From: an uncultured Chlamydiaceae bacterium
GTDB taxonomy: Bacteria > Chlamydiota > Chlamydiia > Chlamydiales > Chlamydiaceae
Direction: 5' to 3'
DNA: 64,000 nt
Assembly (NCBI GenBank): GCA_937884635.1
Contig: CALGBW010000003.1
Span: 1 to 64,000 of the forward strand
Below the pieces are notes generated by a model. It was not told the origin of the DNA. It made no database searches and worked only from the letters and a program-made list of their open reading frames with translations. The position numbers were made by a program, and so were the translations under genes. Of the stretch, positions 54,530-64,000 are shown piece after piece. The stretch's first letter is position 1; each line of letters begins with the position of its first letter.

Positions 54530-55609
54530 ATGGATAGAATCAACCGAGTAGGATCATCTTCTCCTGTCCGTAATACAGAACCCTCTTCTGTATACAAACG
54601 GCCTTCTGTCGTAAAACCTAGTCTGATCAGCCGGATTCTATCCCTTCCTGATAGACACCCTAGAGTAGCGTTTGCCTTTGATATCACTATCCTTGCCTTG
54701 GCTATTATCAGTATGGTCGCTATTCTGATCGTAACCCAAGGTCAGGGAGTCCTGTTATTTGCTTTAATCCCAGGAATCGTTCTTGGAGCATTCGGAATCT
54801 ACATGTTAGTTTCCGACATTGGGAAACATGGCTCTGAGAAATTAAAACGTGTCATTGATACAGTAGCTGCTGTTGTTACCCCCTTCCTCTTACTGGGAAT
54901 TGCTTCTTGTATGTTGCTAGCGGCCTGTGCACTTTCTGGTGGTGGAGCTTTATTACTCATACATCCCTTCTTCGTTATGGGAATGGTCACCATGGGTGTC
55001 TCACTCATAACACTCAATCGCGTAACCTACGCTCACTTCCGTGACCGGGCTATTGAGGAAAGTAAAAAAACTAAAGCCCTTTCCAATGAATATTTCCCAG
55101 ATCTGAATAACAGGACAAAACGAAGAAAAATACGCAAGGAATTTGAAAAAACTGCAGCACGTCGAGAACTTCGACTACGAGCTGAGCGTGCTAACAAACG
55201 CCTAACACGCACAGAAAAAAACTCCCAGGGAACATTCTCTTCAAGCAGCTTATCCAGCAGTTCTTCCTCCGATAGCGACTATGAAACAGCCCACACTAGC
55301 CTTTCAACTACTATAACCGGCTCATATTCCGGAGGTCATCACACCCCATCAAGCTCCGCCAATAGTTCCTCAAGCACATCCACAACAGCTGCTGTAGGAG
55401 CTATAACAACAACAAGCTCAGGAGCAGGCGGAGTAGGCAGCAGTAGCAGCAATCGTTCTGTAAGCAGCGTTTCGAAATCAGACAAATCCAAAAAAGACTC
55501 TGAGAAAGATAAAGAGAAATCACAAGAAGAAGACAAGAAAAGGAAAAAGCTGAAAAAACGAAAAGAACGCGATAACCTTCGCAGAAGGGCTAAAAGAAAC
55601 GCAAGGTAA
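54530..55609 (+). CDS. incV: IncV-like inclusion membrane protein with poly-Ser tract
   Basis: A 359-residue protein with the Inc bilobed hydrophobic region: about 47-95 (FAFDITILALAIISMVAILI) and about 112-162 (LLLGIASCMLLAACALSGGG). The C-terminal tail is cytosol-facing in the host: a basic region (195-230), then a poly-serine run (237-249, SSSSLSSSSSSDS) directly followed by DYETAHT, further Ser/Thr-rich linkers, and a Lys/Arg/Glu-rich end. Position next to gatB equals CT005 (IncV), which tethers inclusion to ER through VAP proteins using FFAT motifs and CK2-phosphorylated serine tracts. It converges with gatB. Confidence 0.75.
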   Translation: MDRINRVGSSSPVRNTEPSSVYKRPSVVKPSLISRILSLPDRHPRVAFAFDITILALAIISMVAILIVTQGQGVLLFALIPGIVLGAFGIYMLVSDIGKHGSEKLKRVIDTVAAVVTPFLLLGIASCMLLAACALSGGGALLLIHPFFVMGMVTMGVSLITLNRVTYAHFRDRAIEESKKTKALSNEYFPDLNNRTKRRKIRKEFEKTAARRELRLRAERANKRLTRTEKNSQGTFSSSSLSSSSSSDSDYETAHTSLSTTITGSYSGGHHTPSSSANSSSSTSTTAAVGAITTTSSGAGGVGSSSSNRSVSSVSKSDKSKKDSEKDKEKSQEEDKKRKKLKKRKERDNLRRRAKRNAR

Positions 55610-55610
55610 A

Positions 55611-55638
55611 GAAAAGCTCTCAATAAAGAGAGCTTTTC
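55611..55638. terminator. Bidirectional terminator between IncV-like gene and gatB
   Basis: Perfect stem gaaaagctctc / gagagcttttc (55611-55638) between the convergent stops at 55609 and 55640, with a U-rich end on either strand. Confidence 0.8.
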
Positions 55639-55639
55639 T

Positions 55640-57103
55640 TTATTGACCTAATTCCTTTAGAAGCAGTTCATTCACCCGTTTAGGAGGAGCTTTTCCTTCT
55701 GTACGTTTCATAATCTGCCCGATTAAAAATCCAAGAGCTTTTGCTTTCCCATTTCTGTAATCAGCTACTGACTCTGGGTTTGCCGCAACAACCTCTGTAA
55801 TTACAGAAGAAAGTAGGCTTTCATCTGTCATAGGCAGCATCTCGGGATGCTGTTTCAAAATAGCCTCTGGAGATTCCCCAGGAGACTCCATCATCATATC
55901 CGCGATATCCTTAGCGATCTTCCCTGTAATCAGTCCGCTATCAATGTAGTTCACCAGCTGAGCTATGTGCTCGGGAAGAATTCCTGAAAACGGAAGCTTC
56001 TTACCAAGGTTCTTACACCTACCTGCAAACTCAACTGTAATCCAGTTTGATAGAGCTCGGAAATGACGGCATTCCTTACCTGCAGCTTCAAAAAAGGAAG
56101 CTGTGTGCTTATCACTAATGAGGATCTCTGCAATATCCTCTGCTAAATGATAATCAGAAACATATCGAAGGAACTTATCATAGGGGAGCTCAGGCAAAGA
56201 GCTCTTAACCTCTTCGATATACTCTTCCGTAAGCTGCAGAACAGGAAGGTCTGGTTCGATAAAGTACTTATAATCCTCAGCACTCTCTTTAAGGCGCATC
56301 AAAACAGTACGTTTTCTCTCAGGATCCCAACGATACGTAGCTGGACAAATGACTGTTTTCGGATCTTGAGAAGGATGAGCCAGGTACTCATCCACCTGAC
56401 GTTTCTTCTCTGCCTCTAAAGCCTGAGCCATGAACGCGAAAGAGTTCATGTTTTTGATTTCTATCTTACTACGCAACTCAGAGCTTCCCTTAGGTCTGAC
56501 GGAGATATTTACATCGAATCGTACAGATCCCTCTTCCATGTTACAATCTGAAATACCAATGTAATCAATTAAAGAGACTAATGCTGTTGCATAACCAACA
56601 GCATCCTCTGGAGAGAACATACATGGTTTAGAAACAATCTCAATCAGAGGAACACCAGCTCGGTTGTAATCAACACCAGCAAACTCCCCAAAGTGCTTCA
56701 ACATCCCAGCATCATCTTCCAAATGGGTCTGAGCAAGATCGAAGTGTTTCTCTTCCCCTTGTACAATTGCCTTTACTCGACCCCCTCTGACAATAGGGTG
56801 GTCAAATTGCGTAATTTGAAAGTTTCTAGGACTATCAGGATAGAAATAAGATTTTCTATCAAAACGACTGAATAAAGAAACATCTCCATTAACAGCACAT
56901 CCAAAAAGGACCGCCTTACGCACGGCTTCTTTATTCAAAACAGGTAACGTCCCTGGAATCCCTGTACAAACAGGAGAGATATTCGTATTCGGCTCATCTC
57001 CAAACCGGTTACGTGCGGAGCTAAATAGCTTAGACGCAGTGTTCAGCTCTACGTGAACCTCAAGTCCAATGACAGATTCCCACTCTGCGTACACATCACT
57101 CAT
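55640..57103 (-). CDS. gatB: Aspartyl/glutamyl-tRNA(Asn/Gln) amidotransferase subunit B
   Basis: A 487-residue Gat[21 protein letters not shown] at the start, then [19 protein letters not shown] and the [17 protein letters not shown] segment (here [20 protein letters not shown]), and a C-terminal tail domain ([19 protein letters not shown]). It binds misacylated tRNA and activates the amide carbonyl in GatCAB, converting Glu-tRNA(Gln) and Asp-tRNA(Asn). The start overlaps the gatA stop (ATGA), matching CT004. Confidence 0.97.
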   Translation of the reverse strand: MSDVYAEWESVIGLEVHVELNTASKLFSSARNRFGDEPNTNISPVCTGIPGTLPVLNKEAVRKAVLFGCAVNGDVSLFSRFDRKSYFYPDSPRNFQITQFDHPIVRGGRVKAIVQGEEKHFDLAQTHLEDDAGMLKHFGEFAGVDYNRAGVPLIEIVSKPCMFSPEDAVGYATALVSLIDYIGISDCNMEEGSVRFDVNISVRPKGSSELRSKIEIKNMNSFAFMAQALEAEKKRQVDEYLAHPSQDPKTVICPATYRWDPERKRTVLMRLKESAEDYKYFIEPDLPVLQLTEEYIEEVKSSLPELPYDKFLRYVSDYHLAEDIAEILISDKHTASFFEAAGKECRHFRALSNWITVEFAGRCKNLGKKLPFSGILPEHIAQLVNYIDSGLITGKIAKDIADMMMESPGESPEAILKQHPEMLPMTDESLLSSVITEVVAANPESVADYRNGKAKALGFLIGQIMKRTEGKAPPKRVNELLLKELGQ

Positions 57104-58578
57104 GACTTAGCTCCTTCAGAAAAAATTTTTTCGCTTGCTTCGGGATACAGATTTTTCACTTTAGAATGTTCCTGAAAGCTATACCCTACCTGTAAGACCT
57201 GTTGATCTTTTCCCCGATCCCCGATGATCTGTAACCCCAATGGCAACTTCTCTCTAGAGAATCCTGATGGAACAGCAAGAGCTGGCAGATAAGCAAGGTT
57301 AACAGCCGTCGTATAAATATCCTGTAAGTACAGGGAAACAGGGTCTAAGACATCCCCCTGAGAGAAAGTAGGACCAGCACAGACTGGCATGGCAATAACT
57401 TCACACTTCTCAAACGCGTGTTGGAAGGCTTGGATGATTTTTACACGGACAGCAGAGGCTTTCTTGTAATACACACTTTGTCTTTCAGCAGAAAGAACGT
57501 AGTTCCCAAGCAAGATCCTACGAATCACTTCTTTCCCAAAACCTTGAGAACGCGATTGTGTATAAACACTATGCATATTATGAGCTTCTTTCGATCGATG
57601 ACCGTAGCGGATACCATCAAAGCGAGCTAAATTTGTTGCCGCTTCTGCAGAACCCACAATGTAGTAAACGGAGACGCCATGCTTAAAAACATCAAGATCA
57701 ATATCAACAATACGACTGCCTTGCTTTTCAAAAACAGCCAACGATTCCAAGAAATTATCCCGAATATCCTCACGCAAACCCTCTAAGAATTTCTTAGGCA
57801 CTCCAATTAGCTGAGGCACTTCTAAAGATAGGCTCTCTTGGAAAGAGCGAGAAAAATACTGCCTGGACGTTGCATCTTTAGGGTCTTTCCCTGAAAGCAC
57901 ATCCATCATTAAAGCAACATCCTCGACCGTATTACCTAATGGCCCAATCTGATCTAAAGAAGAACCAAAGGCAACTAATCCATAACGAGATACCGCACCA
58001 TAAGAGGGTTTGAACCCCACCACCCCACAAAAAGCTGCAGGTTGGCGAATCGAGCCTCCTGTATCAGACCCTAAGGATAAAGAACATAACCTGGCAGAAA
58101 CAGCGGCTGCAGATCCCCCTGAAGATCCCCCGGGAACACAAGCAAGATCATGGGGGTTAAACGTCGGATGAAAGGCTGAGTAGCTTGTCGTTGAACCCAT
58201 GGCAAACTCATCCATATTTAACTTACCAAGGATAATTCCATCAGCCTTCTCGATGTTCTTAACAACAGTAGCATCAAAAGGAGCTTGGTAATTCTCTAAC
58301 ATCTTAGAAGCACAGGTTGTCTTTAACCCAGCAATATGAATATTGTCTTTGATCCCTACGGGAATACCAGCTAGTATACCAACGGGCTCTCCTTTAGCAA
58401 TTTTTCTATCAACAGAGGCCGCCTTTTCCAAAGCTCGGTCCTTACATAAGGAGAGAAACGATCCCAAACGATCATCGATTCGTTCTATTCTCTGATAAAA
58501 ATATTCTGTTACTGCCGTAGCGGAGATTTCCTTGTTGACCACGGCCTTTCTCAATTCTAAAGCACTTTTGCGATACAT
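57100..58578 (-). CDS. gatA: Aspartyl/glutamyl-tRNA(Asn/Gln) amidotransferase subunit A
   Basis: A 492-residue amidase of the GatCAB complex. The Ser-cisSer-Lys triad regions are visible: [15 protein letters not shown] (Lys), and [19 protein letters not shown] with the amidase-signature serines, followed by [17 protein letters not shown]. It releases ammonia from glutamine for transamidation. It lies four bases after gatC and overlaps gatB. Corresponds to CT003. Confidence 0.97.
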   Translation of the reverse strand: MYRKSALELRKAVVNKEISATAVTEYFYQRIERIDDRLGSFLSLCKDRALEKAASVDRKIAKGEPVGILAGIPVGIKDNIHIAGLKTTCASKMLENYQAPFDATVVKNIEKADGIILGKLNMDEFAMGSTTSYSAFHPTFNPHDLACVPGGSSGGSAAAVSARLCSLSLGSDTGGSIRQPAAFCGVVGFKPSYGAVSRYGLVAFGSSLDQIGPLGNTVEDVALMMDVLSGKDPKDATSRQYFSRSFQESLSLEVPQLIGVPKKFLEGLREDIRDNFLESLAVFEKQGSRIVDIDLDVFKHGVSVYYIVGSAEAATNLARFDGIRYGHRSKEAHNMHSVYTQSRSQGFGKEVIRRILLGNYVLSAERQSVYYKKASAVRVKIIQAFQHAFEKCEVIAMPVCAGPTFSQGDVLDPVSLYLQDIYTTAVNLAYLPALAVPSGFSREKLPLGLQIIGDRGKDQQVLQVGYSFQEHSKVKNLYPEASEKIFSEGAKS

Positions 58579-58582
58579 AACC

Positions 58583-58888
58583 TTAACCTTCTATGACCGT
58601 AGGGACCTTAACCAATCCACCCAAAGACTCGGGGACATTCACTAAAAACTCTTCCCTTGGAAAATCGGAAACGACTTCATCTTCTCTCAAATCCTCTATT
58701 CCAATCATGCAAGGAACTGAAGCTTCAAGAATCACATCTGTCACATCCATGGAAACTGTTTCCTGCAAAGTCTCTATAACCTGGTTCAGAGAATGCGTAT
58801 AATCCTCCACAAGCATAGGGTCTAATTCCAAAGCAGCGCCCTTTGCTAAGGCCACAACTTCCTCTTGGTTTACGTACGTCTTATCCAT
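58583..58888 (-). CDS. gatC: Aspartyl/glutamyl-tRNA(Asn/Gln) amidotransferase subunit C
   Basis: A 101-residue protein with the small helical-plus-extended GatC plan: VVALAKGAALELDPMLVEDY at the start and the later LREDEVVSDFPREEFLVNVPE segment, which in other GatC proteins threads between A and B. First gene of the gatC-gatA-gatB operon. Start ATG has AGGAAATGG-type context. Confidence 0.95.
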   Translation of the reverse strand: MDKTYVNQEEVVALAKGAALELDPMLVEDYTHSLNQVIETLQETVSMDVTDVILEASVPCMIGIEDLREDEVVSDFPREEFLVNVPESLGGLVKVPTVIEG

Positions 58889-59253
58889 TTCCTATCTTCC
58901 AAACAGGGGCCAGTGAACTTATATTTCTAACTTAATCACTTAAGAAAATCCCTTAGCTTATAAGAGCGTGATAACAACAAGAACTTTGCCACAGGTGCAA
59001 ACCCTTTACACCAAGGGACATAGCGATGACAGAATCTAGCTTGCCTACATAGCACACAACTGATAGCCAGGGCTTTCTGACTAATAAGCGATCAATCGCT
59101 CAGGATTGTAAACAGGAAGACCATCAAGGTCAAGGAAACTCACCCAAGAGGACAAAAACAAAGGTGAGAAAAGAAGAAAGAAAAAGCCGTTTAACACTCT
59201 CTCCCCTAAGTCTTAGCCTAGGGGAAAATGAAGTTATTAACGGCTAGGAACGA
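58889..59253. other. Spacer upstream of gatC
   Basis: About 365 bases without a gene. Holds the gatCAB promoter and, at its right end, the long terminator hairpin of the DUF378 gene (59186-59245). Confidence 0.4.
59181..59245 (-). terminator. Long hairpin terminator of the DUF378 gene
   Basis: Outer arms agccgttaa-type (59185-59193 with 59237-59245) enclose an inner cccctaag / cctagggg pair. Five U follow on the minus strand, a few bases past the stop. Confidence 0.7.
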
Positions 59254-59508
59254 TTAATGTTTATCGCAATCAGAGTGTCCTTTAGAGCAGCAACCATGAG
59301 ATCCTCTGCAAGGACAGAAAAAGCCTAAAAGAACGCAAATACCAGCAATCCCTACAACAATGTGAATAATACGAGAGATTGGAGTGTCGACACCACCACA
59401 AAGAACCCCAACAAGGTTCACATTTTTTGTAACTCCCAAAACACCTAAGTTTAAAGCTCCTATTGCAGCAATAAAAGCACTCAACCCACGAAACATTTTG
59501 CCTAACAT
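59254..59508 (-). CDS. DUF378-family small membrane protein (CT001-like)
   Basis: An 84-residue protein with two hydrophobic segments: LSAFIAAIGALNLGVLGV, and then IIHIVVGIAGICVLLGFF. The GALNLGVLGV...DTPISRIIHIVVGIAG pattern matches DUF378. It ends in a Cys/His tail (CPCRGSHGCCSKGHSDCDKH), which could bind metal. Between gatC and the Pmp genes, as CT001 is next to gatC. Function of the family is unknown. Confidence 0.85.
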   Translation of the reverse strand: MLGKMFRGLSAFIAAIGALNLGVLGVTKNVNLVGVLCGGVDTPISRIIHIVVGIAGICVLLGFFCPCRGSHGCCSKGHSDCDKH

Positions 59509-59593
59509 GGTTTTTCTCCCAGTTGAGATCTATCTATTTTTAATTCTTTAGTTTTCTTATAAATTAATAAAGAATTTTTTACTTCTTTTAAAA

Positions 59594-59630
59594 GGAACTT
59601 ATTAGATTTTTTTAAAAAATAATAAGTTCC
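59594..59630. terminator. Terminator downstream of the first Pmp gene
   Basis: Stem ggaacttatt / aataagttcc (59594-59630) with an A/T-rich loop, followed by U-runs on both strands. On the minus strand it lies 33 bases after the Pmp stop. Confidence 0.75.
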
Positions 59631-59662
59631 TTTTTCTTATCTCACTCATTATGAATGCTGAT

Positions 59663-62600
59663 TTAGAAGCGGCCGTTCATACCAACCACTAAACGGTAGT
59701 TTGTATAGGAGTTTTTAATATCCATAGAGTAATTCACAAAGACCGCCCCTATCTCATGAACAAAGAAACTATTATTCATCTCAAGAAGAAGGCTGTTGCG
59801 TGCTAAGTTTGCCCCTTGGATCGCAGTCTGCTCACCATTAGCTACAATCGTCATCACATTATGGGGTATCACCCTAAAGATATCCGGTCTGTAGGCAACT
59901 TTAAATGTTGAGAGAGAAGGCAATCTCTTGAACGGAGAGTACCCCTGCCCATAAATCCCGATAGGGAGGGAGACGTTATACCCTTTTCCTCTGGAGAAGT
60001 GTCGTGGCAAGGCTCCTGATTCTGTAAAGACGTTCTGCCAACCTCCTGCAACTTCAGCTTTAGCAAAGCCCATTAACCCCAAGCGTCTACCTATTCCTCT
60101 TGTTGGAATGAGGTACTGCAAGAAATCATGCTCCGCAGAAAGAGCCATGTAGTAAGAGTTGTTATGCCAACGTCCCTTACCAACCTGGTTAGTATCAGAA
60201 ATGGGGTTAAAGTACGTAGACTTCATACGGTTATCGAAATATCCGTAGCATCCTTCCCATCCTACGATAGTCTCCGCATTCTCTGTAAATACAGGGAATG
60301 TCCCGAAACAGGACAACATTGTTATATGACCTGCACTCTTCGTATCAAAAGGTCTGCTGAGCAATTGCCCATATAACTGTCCAAAGGCAACTCCGATCAA
60401 AGATCCCCGACCATAATGCATAGAGGCAATTGCTTGGTATCCCCCAAATCTCTGAGAGAATCCTTCTCGATTTCCTTTTACATAAGCAAATGCATAATTT
60501 CCTAAGGCGTTAAGAGAGGTTACAATTCCCTCATGTTCTGAAAGAACATTTTCCCTCAATCCTTGAGAAAATGTCTGCATAGCAGAGAATGAACACCACA
60601 AACTGTTTGGAACAAGTTCCCCTCGACGTCGTGGATCTAACTTATATGTCGCTTTGTAATCAACATCAGGTCGCCAGACAACGTAAATACCGGATTTGCT
60701 ACTAGCAACAGTAAGGTTTTCTGGAATTTTTCCTGCTGGTGTGGGAGCTAAAACAGGAAGGGACGTTTCAGACTTCCATTCCCCTTGGTATCCATAGTGT
60801 TCGGCAACCTCAGGCGATAATGGAGCAGTAGTAATACTGCTGGTTTGAGCTTGCACAAAAGGAATCGCTAGAGAAGTAGCTAAGAGAGGATTGTCGTAAA
60901 GCTCGGCTTCATTCTTTGTAACAATATCTATTGTTGCAGATGGATTAATCGTTAACGTTCCATTTATAGCAGCTTTGGAAAAGTTCGGATTCATAAAAGA
61001 ATCAACATCAATACCTAACTTACCACTCACAGTTACAAGCGGATCGGTAGGATTGGCTGTCGTTGCATTAGAAGGATACGAACCAATCGCTGCCCCGGAA
61101 CCCAGAACAAGCTCCCCAGTAGTTGCATTTAAACTTCCGACATTTAAAGCAGCTCCTTCCGTAACAAAAAGACGTCCACCACCAACCGTAACCGTTCCTA
61201 AAATCTTAGATGTATAGTTCTCACTATTGACTTTTTCAGCAGCAGATAAAGTCTCTGCCGTAAAAATCACATCCCCAGATCCATGCCCATTAATCTTAAC
61301 ATTAGGATTATTTCCTGTAGTTGGCGTAGTAGTCGTTGTTACTACAGGATCTGTATTACTTTGAACAAGTGGATCATGAAAAACAATTTTATTTAAACCA
61401 TAAGCATCAATGCCATTGATGAGCGTACTCTTACCAAGATAAATCGCATTTCTCACGCCTGGACGAAGATTATCCATATTGTTGATAAACGTAATACTTC
61501 CGCCCTTAGCTTCCAAAATTAAAGCACTGAGACTATTGGAAGGAGTTCCATTACTTCCTCCAGCGCCACCGGATCCGCTGCCGCTTCCAGCAGTGGCATT
61601 AGAATTCCCAGCGCCTATTGTCTCATCTAGGTAGATCGCTCCCCCTTGAGTTGCTCTATTTCCATCAAAAGTAACGTCCCCATTTGTTGTTAAAGTAAGT
61701 TTTTTTGCACAAATGGCTCCGCCTTTTCCTCTGGCAGTATTTTTCAAAGCAATAAAAGAAGATTCTAAATCTAAAGATACCTCCGTAGCATAGATAGCCC
61801 CACCATTACTTTTTGCTAAGTTATAGCGGAATCCACATTCTTGGGAGTTTCCTATGAATTCTACCTTTCCAGCAGGGACGCTAATTGCTCCCCCACAACC
61901 ATTCGCAATTGCCTCCGCTGTAGGATCAAAAGTTGTTGTAGGAGGGGTTGGCGGTGGAGTTGGCTGCGGTGGATTTAAAGTAGAGGCCAAACTATCTTGA
62001 ACTGTATTTCCGAAAAAGGAAATTTTACCTGTATTGTTCGAGAAAGTAACAGAATGACCTGGAGGATTTGCTCCCCCACTACTATAAATAGCCCCACCCC
62101 CGCACGAAGCAACGTTTCCAGAAAATGTAATAGAGGCAGCATTGTTACTGATACAACACTTATCCGCGCTTTTGCTCAAAAGGATGGCAGCCCCAAAACT
62201 AGCAGAGTTATTAGAAAAAGATAGCTCTTTTCTAATCCCTGATATTGTCAGAGTCGTTTCCGCTTGTATAACAGAGCCCGCACAAACCTCCACAGTTACA
62301 TCCGGTGGTGGAGTTGCTGTTCCTGGACTTGTAGTAGCAGGTACATAATGCGTGGTATTGTCATCAAAAATTGCAGAGCCAATATTTGTTAAAGAGATTG
62401 TCTCTCCGTGGATAAGCCCTTTCTTGCTGGAACTGACATTTCCACGAAACTCTATTAGAGAGAAATTACTTAGGTTAAGATCTGAACTTGCTTCTAAAAG
62501 AGTGCTATCACCCATAGGTGCTTGGCACTCTATGAACGCAAGCTTATGGCCCTTACCAAGAAGAGAAAAAGAAGAGTTACTTCCTAAGAATGATGAGGGG

Positions 62601-62779
62601 AAACCTGCTCCATATACCTGCTGACAACAAAAGTTATTCGTTAAGTAAAAATCACTTCCCTTGTCAAAGAAAGGAAGTAAATCTCTGTCATAGCTGAGTG
62701 GTTGCTGAGAATAAGCTACACCCGCAGCGCACAAACACGCTAAAAAACAAAAAGAAGAAGATCTCGTAAAAAAGGGCAT
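59663..62779 (-). CDS. Polymorphic outer membrane protein (Pmp), autotransporter
   Basis: A 1038-residue type V autotransporter. Signal peptide MPFFTRSSSFCFLACLCAAG; a passenger of beta-helix repeats with six GGA(I)-type and seven FxxN motifs (for example CGGGAIYSSGG, NGGAIYATE, KGGAICAKK; FSNNTG, FIGNSQ); then a C-terminal barrel of about 290 residues starting after WRPDVDYKATYKLDPRRRGE and ending in Phe (VGMNGRF). Pmps act as surface adhesins and immune targets. Low-complexity Pro/Thr (PQPTPPPTPPTTT) and Gly/Ser insertions lie in the passenger. Belongs to the pmpG/E/H-like set by layout; the subtype is not certain. Confidence 0.9.
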   Translation of the reverse strand: MPFFTRSSSFCFLACLCAAGVAYSQQPLSYDRDLLPFFDKGSDFYLTNNFCCQQVYGAGFPSSFLGSNSSFSLLGKGHKLAFIECQAPMGDSTLLEASSDLNLSNFSLIEFRGNVSSSKKGLIHGETISLTNIGSAIFDDNTTHYVPATTSPGTATPPPDVTVEVCAGSVIQAETTLTISGIRKELSFSNNSASFGAAILLSKSADKCCISNNAASITFSGNVASCGGGAIYSSGGANPPGHSVTFSNNTGKISFFGNTVQDSLASTLNPPQPTPPPTPPTTTFDPTAEAIANGCGGAISVPAGKVEFIGNSQECGFRYNLAKSNGGAIYATEVSLDLESSFIALKNTARGKGGAICAKKLTLTTNGDVTFDGNRATQGGAIYLDETIGAGNSNATAGSGSGSGGAGGSNGTPSNSLSALILEAKGGSITFINNMDNLRPGVRNAIYLGKSTLINGIDAYGLNKIVFHDPLVQSNTDPVVTTTTTPTTGNNPNVKINGHGSGDVIFTAETLSAAEKVNSENYTSKILGTVTVGGGRLFVTEGAALNVGSLNATTGELVLGSGAAIGSYPSNATTANPTDPLVTVSGKLGIDVDSFMNPNFSKAAINGTLTINPSATIDIVTKNEAELYDNPLLATSLAIPFVQAQTSSITTAPLSPEVAEHYGYQGEWKSETSLPVLAPTPAGKIPENLTVASSKSGIYVVWRPDVDYKATYKLDPRRRGELVPNSLWCSFSAMQTFSQGLRENVLSEHEGIVTSLNALGNYAFAYVKGNREGFSQRFGGYQAIASMHYGRGSLIGVAFGQLYGQLLSRPFDTKSAGHITMLSCFGTFPVFTENAETIVGWEGCYGYFDNRMKSTYFNPISDTNQVGKGRWHNNSYYMALSAEHDFLQYLIPTRGIGRRLGLMGFAKAEVAGGWQNVFTESGALPRHFSRGKGYNVSLPIGIYGQGYSPFKRLPSLSTFKVAYRPDIFRVIPHNVMTIVANGEQTAIQGANLARNSLLLEMNNSFFVHEIGAVFVNYSMDIKNSYTNYRLVVGMNGRF

Positions 62780-62797
62780 GCTATATCCTTATTTAGG

Positions 62798-64000
62798 TTA
62801 AAATCTAAACTTGCTTCCCATGTTTACGTTGTAGCTACGGGAAGTCAAACGCCACTCAAAATTTCCGTTTCCAAACATCTCCCAACTATTGTTGATAGAG
62901 GAATGTGCGGAGCCTTCTAAAAAGACCGCGTGTCTTTCTAGATAAGAAGCCTCTGTCTTCCAGCGTGCATGGTTAGCTAGTAACTCTGTTCTTGTTTTCT
63001 TGTTGGAACGATAGGCATCACAAATATATGCAGCGGAAACGTTAAAATGACTTGGTCTTGTATGTGATTTCTTCGTAAATCTCATACCCATAGGGACAGA
63101 AAGATTAAGCAATTGTCCATGGGAGAAATCCCTAGCCTGAGGGCCATCTTCTACAAAATCTTCGTGGTCAGCATAAACAAACTGAGCTCCTGCAAAAGGT
63201 TTCCACTCACGAAAACAGAAACATGAAGACCCCGTAGAAACGGGTAAACCAACGCCAACTTCTGCTAAACAGCAATTGTTGTCCCACCGACCATCTTCTC
63301 TAGCAGCGAAAGAGTAATGTGTTTTCAAATGATGATTACTACGGCTATAGCATAACTTAACATCACAGTCAGCAGCTACAAGAGACGATCCTAGTAAATC
63401 TCTACGAGCAGACGCATAAATAGAAGCTATACACGAATGGCTTTTTGCATTGGAGACAACATAATCCTTAGATCGTCCAAATAATTCTGCAAAAGCAATT
63501 CCAATGGTTGTATCCGATGCTGATCGTGTATTTGCTCCTATTGTATACCCGCCGCTAATATGTCGGTAACCATGTCCTAACTCTCCGCGATTACGGTAGA
63601 AGAAATTCGATGTTCCAGAAATCCATAGACCACGGCAGTAATCGGCTCCTTCATAACTAGTAGAAATCAAACGACTTAAGGAGCGCGCTTCTAAAATAGA
63701 ACCCCACAAACTGTCTGGGACTAAACTAGCCACACGCTCAGGACCAGGGAGATAACCTGAACCAGTCCACGTTGCTTTTAAAACTTTGGCTGTAGCTCCA
63801 CCACCTCCTCCACCAGTCGCCCCATTACCATTTTCCCATGTAAACTTCCATGTACCCTGGTACCCGAAACCTGTTACTTCTAAATCAGGAATAGTTGGAT
63901 CTGGGGGAGTAGTTACTGTTACCTCCATTAATTTTACTTCAGCTGTATCACCCGAGGCCGCACCAAAAAACCCAACATTTTCATATGTACCGGGATTACC
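62798..64000 (-). CDS. Polymorphic outer membrane protein (Pmp), 5' part beyond window
   Basis: The minus-strand frame stays open to the window edge (GNPGTYENVGFFGAASGDTA at the cut), so only about the C-terminal 400 residues are seen. They contain the pre-barrel segment FGYQGTWKFTW, a glycine run (about GGGGG, near 63800) and the beta-barrel ending MGSKFRF. The stop lies 18 bases before the next Pmp gene's start, so the two are one transcription unit. Same family as its neighbour but clearly a different subtype. Confidence 0.9.
   Translation of the reverse strand, partial: GNPGTYENVGFFGAASGDTAEVKLMEVTVTTPPDPTIPDLEVTGFGYQGTWKFTWENGNGATGGGGGGATAKVLKATWTGSGYLPGPERVASLVPDSLWGSILEARSLSRLISTSYEGADYCRGLWISGTSNFFYRNRGELGHGYRHISGGYTIGANTRSASDTTIGIAFAELFGRSKDYVVSNAKSHSCIASIYASARRDLLGSSLVAADCDVKLCYSRSNHHLKTHYSFAAREDGRWDNNCCLAEVGVGLPVSTGSSCFCFREWKPFAGAQFVYADHEDFVEDGPQARDFSHGQLLNLSVPMGMRFTKKSHTRPSHFNVSAAYICDAYRSNKKTRTELLANHARWKTEASYLERHAVFLEGSAHSSINNSWEMFGNGNFEWRLTSRSYNVNMGSKFRF

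Overview
The window is chromosomal DNA from a member of the genus Chlamydia, an obligate intracellular bacterium. Nearly every core gene has a recognisable chlamydial counterpart: CPAF, the Cop/LcrH type III translocator set, the Ctad1-like SH3 protein, CdaA/CdaR, an IncV-like inclusion protein, GatCAB and polymorphic membrane proteins (Pmps). Base composition is AT-rich, about as expected for the genus. The species cannot be named from sequence alone. Gene order follows several blocks of the C. trachomatis map (CT863-CT857, CT336-CT342, CT017-CT010, CT007-CT001), joined differently here.

Layout. 1-6910: type III secretion translocators and their chaperone around a tRNA-Leu. 6907-12348: a methyltransferase, IspH, two small Cys-containing proteins and the secreted protease CPAF. 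12653-13900: an NhaD-type antiporter. 14119-21754: PTS enzyme I (with two in-frame TGA codons near its 3' end) and HPr, a hypothetical protein, ComEC, an E1 alpha/beta fusion, DnaJ and ribosomal protein S21. 22000-32712: Ctad1-like protein, a CT016-like protein, PhoH, cytochrome bd oxidase, a small phase-variable gene with a G10 tract, the c-di-AMP synthase pair and a lipid A acyltransferase.

32714-46681 is an accessory block. It begins with three small proteins, two of which end in the same CaaX-like tetrapeptide (CTIL). Eleven tandem paralogues of a cysteine-rich family of unknown function follow, each carrying an (Y/F)GPVVLGMAL-type motif and many having their own terminator. One further small Cys-rich gene lies on the opposite strand.

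46932-47882 is a probable outer-membrane barrel protein. 48068-53427 is a four-gene island that looks foreign: an XRE regulator, two overlapping DNA-methyltransferase-like proteins, and a helicase with an N-terminal GIY-YIG/T5orf172 nuclease-like domain. This is a restriction-modification or defence-like operon, very unusual in a chlamydia. After it come CT006-like and IncV-like membrane proteins, gatCAB, a DUF378 protein and two Pmps, the second cut by the window edge.

The strongest candidates for something undescribed are the island, the tandem Cys-rich family, the CTIL-ending small proteins and the poly-G-controlled repeat protein. The interrupted ptsI and a phospho-FFAT-like motif in the IncV-like protein are also worth checking. 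All calls come from reading the sequence; no database search was run.
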